Assembly (NCBI GenBank): GCA_040384865.1
Contig: JAZKIM010000006.1
Location: 3,510 to 67,509 of the forward strand
DNA: 64,000 nt
Source of the DNA: JBDKLC01 sp040384865
GTDB lineage: Bacteria > Patescibacteriota > Minisyncoccia > Phycocordibacterales > CAIZLB01
Direction of reading: 5' to 3'
This document shows, in pieces, positions 62,001 through 64,000 of the stretch (position 1 is its first letter; each line of letters begins with the position of its first letter). Under the pieces are notes generated by a model, which saw only the letters and a program-made list of their open reading frames with translations, made no database searches and was not told where the DNA came from. The position numbers and the translations under genes were made by a program.

Positions 62001-63310
62001 GCGGCAACCGTAATAACACTCCGAGCAACACCTGGTGTACCAATCGTACCTAGAGCAGAACCTGAGTTGCCTGCTGCAATAACAAACGTAACGCCGGCAG
62101 CAGTTGCATTATCAACCGCCAGACTCTGTGGGTCATCTGGTCCACAATCTGGGGTATATGCTGCGCCACAATTTGCTCCCAAACTCATACTGCCGACATC
62201 GGCATGATCAGCAGGATTACCATCGTTATTGGGATCAACAGCTCTATTAACACCTGCAATAACTGTAGAAAAATAACCTGAACCAGCAGCACTCATTACC
62301 TTGTATGCAAGAATGCTGGCGTCCGGAGCCACACCGTAAAGCTGAAGATCATTTTCCAAACTATCTTTAACTATTCCTTTACCAGCAGCAGTCGCGGCCA
62401 CATGAGTACCGTGACCATGATCATCCATAGGGTTTGAATCATTATTATAAAAATCATATCCACCAACAACCTTACATGTGGAACCTAAGCACCCACCGAG
62501 GTCAGGATGGGTATAGTCTACTCCAGTATCAATAACGGCAATCCTGATACCCTTACCTGTAACCGGGTTGTTGTTTCCATCTTTGAGAGTCCATACATAC
62601 TTGGCGTTAATTTCGTCGAGAGATGTATCAAGAAAAGCTTGAACTTCCCTATCAAGGGATACCCTTTCCAACAAAGGACTCTTGCTCAAGGCCACAAGAG
62701 AGTCTTTATTTATATCAGCAGAGAGTCCGTTGATAATTTTAAGATCACGCTTAATCTTACCCTGACTACCGAGTGTTGCGGCTAACTGATTTTTGGCACC
62801 ATCAAATTCATTAGACTTATTGATGCGAGAGGAGGAAGAATCTGCAGGATTATAAAATTTACTAAAAGACAACTTAGCCTTGATGATGACCGGTATTGTA
62901 GTACTGCCGTTTTTGAACGCTTCAGTAATAGCAGGATCAATTTTTCCATTTTTAGAAAACGCAAGTAATGTCTGAGAGTCTATTACCGAGACAGCAGGTT
63001 TTGGCTCCGATAGAGTTGGTTCTGTATCGGTGACAACAGGTTCTGAGACTGCAGTTGAATCTGTTTCCATACTACTAGCCGTGCCGGTGTCGACACCAGC
63101 AGCGACACTTTCGCTTGAGGCAGAATCAACACTCGAGGTGTCTTTTTTTGAAGCATTACTATTTCCATTGGTCTCTGATTTTTGGTCAAGGTTCGGCTTA
63201 GCTACAAGCGACAAGGGGTCAATATCTTTCACCTTCAGCACAAAGAAGAAAGATGTCACAGCAAAAAGGATAAGTAAGATAGAAGTAAAAACAGATTTCG
63301 TTGTAAGCAT
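59012..63310 (-). CDS. Large secreted subtilisin-like serine protease (S8)
   Basis: 1432 aa. N-terminal membrane/signal segment (8-24, FTSILLILFAVTSFFFV), a Ser/Thr/Glu-rich spacer (40-105), a propeptide-like region (about 110-230), and the S8 domain: IAVIDTGVDYTHPDL (Asp261), DDHGHGTHVAATAAG (His300), AAGNSG (Asn415) and SGTSMATPHVAG (Ser507). The catalytic triad is intact. A long tail of Fn3/Ig-like beta domains follows, ending in an Ig_3-like repeat (VSITSPVSGAIVAKGSTVTI). Likely a cell-surface protease for nutrient capture or host contact. It ends 8 bases past tRNA-Val. Confidence 0.93.
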   Translation of the reverse strand: MLTTKSVFTSILLILFAVTSFFFVLKVKDIDPLSLVAKPNLDQKSETNGNSNASKKDTSSVDSASSESVAAGVDTGTASSMETDSTAVSEPVVTDTEPTLSEPKPAVSVIDSQTLLAFSKNGKIDPAITEAFKNGSTTIPVIIKAKLSFSKFYNPADSSSSRINKSNEFDGAKNQLAATLGSQGKIKRDLKIINGLSADINKDSLVALSKSPLLERVSLDREVQAFLDTSLDEINAKYVWTLKDGNNNPVTGKGIRIAVIDTGVDYTHPDLGGCLGSTCKVVGGYDFYNNDSNPMDDHGHGTHVAATAAGKGIVKDSLENDLQLYGVAPDASILAYKVMSAAGSGYFSTVIAGVNRAVDPNNDGNPADHADVGSMSLGANCGAAYTPDCGPDDPQSLAVDNATAAGVTFVIAAGNSGSALGTIGTPGVARSVITVAAACKTSQTGGQCTYPITGFSSRGPVIWNGVDLQKPDIAAPGYLICAAKWGNAFSTSPTCFDTKHVRISGTSMATPHVAGVVALIKQANPLYTPDQIKVSLKYTAKNLGMTYNDQGTGEVDVKAALSLTTNAFSTPIFWSLTTDPSRKNSLTNKSFSVTPKDTSTGNLSLSFSTSTPGITFSFDKATLNVANKTTDTFQATISVDNDVVKPGNYVSAIYLNENGVRKSTIPVFITVTPTLLVTPGTLDYGVDSPALSSWTSKTLKVTLVNKRTDIDQTLNVKQSIIYSPYGVIYNTGSPTVVALRGSTTTLDTYFTADNSKAENAVHGGTLTLSNNFYRFDIYVTFIKNYVLAIKETSGTVFQAVPKITIINRNNRWPIGVSLDSNPKIFYLDSMGPYDIMIDYPMSPDDRRRFVFKEGVTVDGLTGSTTLPVSISEAKHLIQFIPKDKNNNTLSTVSGSLEFIHLPTNQSFFGFISALGVHLPGTIKSIYVSDLSTNYLVKAPTSAHNSTETREDFYYLYAESKGISRGMTFTNSPSDLKSYTVQFDENRPAGTTEYPDLEDCNMTPYIHFLDYKSMSCSGNGPGALTLPYTQTIYTMRPPGYFAAFVSNQFRHGCPSTGACPSVFKSPYIDFATNSRFPFISSTFYPIDPSIISPLTGTKVYLGLGPSVWFAKFQNSPNILKILANFKGPVTPILRQDYATGENDQIPFVIKKDGLTVSTGSLKACVGLTGLACVNYDSDVLSTVNLPSSGKYEFSASFPYQNQSQNLTGSVVASFDTTLADPNPPTIKRLYYFSKGARSDVYDPAVSNTIELEFDPVGGSMKSVLVSYSVDGTNFIPLSVTSAGAVYQAGISSSTASGKITLRIIASDNADNSLQYTFELPLGSAPSSPSPLPNPVPNPTPSSPTVSITSPVSGAIVAKGSTVTIQASASDSVGVTKVEFYAGPKVTCTDTTSPYSCAWKAPNSPSKTTSFSAKAYNAAGGVGTSGAVTVTTGK

Positions 63311-63569
63311 ACGTATCAGCTAGTTATTAATATTACATTAATGATATTAACTAAATGTCAGATTAGCAAGGGAGAAATTAGGATTTCTTCCAGGTAAAAA
63401 CAAGAGGGGCTTGGGAATACTCATTAAAACCTTCAAACAATATCCTAATCAGGATGGTTTTTTATATTAAGTTAGGACGAAAAATTGGAGTGCCCCAATC
63501 TCTTATTTTTCTGTTAACAGATAAAGAGTATATGGATAGAATCGAGGAGGGGGTAAATTTCTTAAGTAA

Positions 63570-64000
63570 TTAAAGTGATTTCAGTTTTCCTAATATATTA
63601 TCCTTCGAAATGGGACCTAAAATTCTTGAATCAATACTATTTGATCTGTTATCGCCTAATATAAAGTACTGGTTTTCAGCCAAAACTATCTTTAAATTTT
63701 GAGACATAGATCCGTGAGCATATGACTCATCCAAGACAACCCCATTTATATAAACCTTAGCATCTTTTATTTCNNNNNNNNNNATAGTTTCGCCTGGAAC
63801 AGCGATAATTCTATCAACAATAGAATCACACTTACCCGTAAGATTTTGAATTCCTGTTAAGCAAGTCACGACTACAATGTCACTCCTCTGAAAAGAGCCC
63901 TTGTCTTTCACTAAAATTAACCTTTCACCATCTTTTACTGCTGGCTCCATATGAGTGCCTCGGATAATATAAATATCGATAGGAAAATTAGAATGAAATA
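63570..64000 (-). CDS. Signal-peptidase-I-like protein (partial; catalytic residues replaced)
   Basis: Open to the window edge. The readable part contains the S26 fold: RGTHMEPAVKDGERLILV, VDRIIAVPGE and GDNRSNSIDSRILGPISKDN. In LepB the SM before xP carries the catalytic Ser; here it is His-Met, and the general-base Lys of KRxxGxPG is Asp (VDRII). So the dyad appears lost while the box D/E scaffold is kept. The ATG at 63950 is not the true start because the frame stays open to 64000. A 10-N gap falls inside the gene. Confidence 0.75.
   Translation of the reverse strand, partial: FHSNFPIDIYIIRGTHMEPAVKDGERLILVKDKGSFQRSDIVVVTCLTGIQNLTGKCDSIVDRIIAVPGETXXXXEIKDAKVYINGVVLDESYAHGSMSQNLKIVLAENQYFILGDNRSNSIDSRILGPISKDNILGKLKSL
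63774..63783. other. Assembly gap (10 N)
   Basis: Ten undetermined bases inside the signal-peptidase-like gene. The frame is the same on both sides only if the gap length is right. Confidence 0.99.

Noticed and set aside
1..64000. CRISPR arrays, insertion sequences, integrases and toxin-antitoxin pairs.
   Set aside because: No regularly spaced repeats, transposase or recombinase motifs, or convincing small antitoxin-toxin pairs were seen on either strand.

Overview
The window looks like a chromosome segment of a Candidate Phyla Radiation bacterium, most likely a Candidatus Parcubacteria (Patescibacteria) lineage. Signs for this are a compact set of informational genes, scattered ribosomal protein genes, weak or absent Shine-Dalgarno sequences in front of most core genes, an EF-P whose tip loop lacks the usual PGK motif, a secreted peptidoglycan-binding surface protein with Ig-like repeats, and the order ftsK - small membrane protein - recA - efp. 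A 10-base N run near 63.78 kb shows that this is a draft scaffold.

Layout. 0-5 kb: end of a TrpD-like gene, the rplJ-rplL pair behind an L10-type RNA leader, and a secreted beta-helix/LCAT-type lipase. 5-8.3 kb: an abundant-looking surface protein with a long structured upstream region, and a winged-helix protein. 8.4-12.9 kb (+): ftsK, a membrane Ig-like protein, recA, efp. 13-34 kb (mostly -): rpsF-ssb-rpsR, tatD, metG, an AI-2E permease, an M16 peptidase, glyQS, a membrane protein, recO, ileS (broken, with an embedded histidine-phosphatase domain), trhO, argS, purD, dut, glyA. 34-37.7 kb: a ThyA-like protein, a HIT protein, a dCMP-deaminase-like protein, a nucleotidyltransferase and DHFR. 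With dut and glyA these form a complete dTMP/folate cycle. 37.7-39 kb: secE-nusG-rplK. 39-44.6 kb: envelope genes (SIMPL, VanZ-like, UppP, PAP2, MscL). 44.7-49.2 kb: a glycogen module made of cupin-type phosphoglucose isomerase, glycogen synthase, and a phosphomannomutase-type HAD fused to an alpha-glucan phosphorylase. 50.2-55.8 kb: an accessory array of small modules next to tRNA-His. 55.8-64 kb: PduO-type adenosyltransferase, a DUF3298-like protein, tRNA-Leu, rplS, an RluA-type pseudouridine synthase, tRNA-Val, a 1432-residue subtilase and a partial signal-peptidase-like gene.

Two organisational patterns stand out. First, the accessory array between 50.9 and 55.7 kb is punctuated by five same-orientation imperfect repeats that resemble the 3' end of the adjacent tRNA-His plus its downstream flank. 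Each interval between them holds one or two unrelated small genes, and most of these have a -10 box only 6-9 bases before the ATG (leaderless promoters). No recombinase is present in the window. Second, at least six single genes of visibly higher GC content sit between core genes. Each has a strong hairpin terminator and most have a recognisable promoter. They encode a VOC-fold protein, a secreted peptide, a basic protein, a ThyA-like enzyme, a beta-carbonic-anhydrase-like protein, a 48-residue protein and a cupin, and they behave like bacterial 'morons'. Other points of interest are the histidine phosphatase inside IleRS, the HAD-phosphorylase fusion, a signal-peptidase-like protein that lacks both catalytic residues, and an elaborate hairpin upstream of the surface-protein gene.
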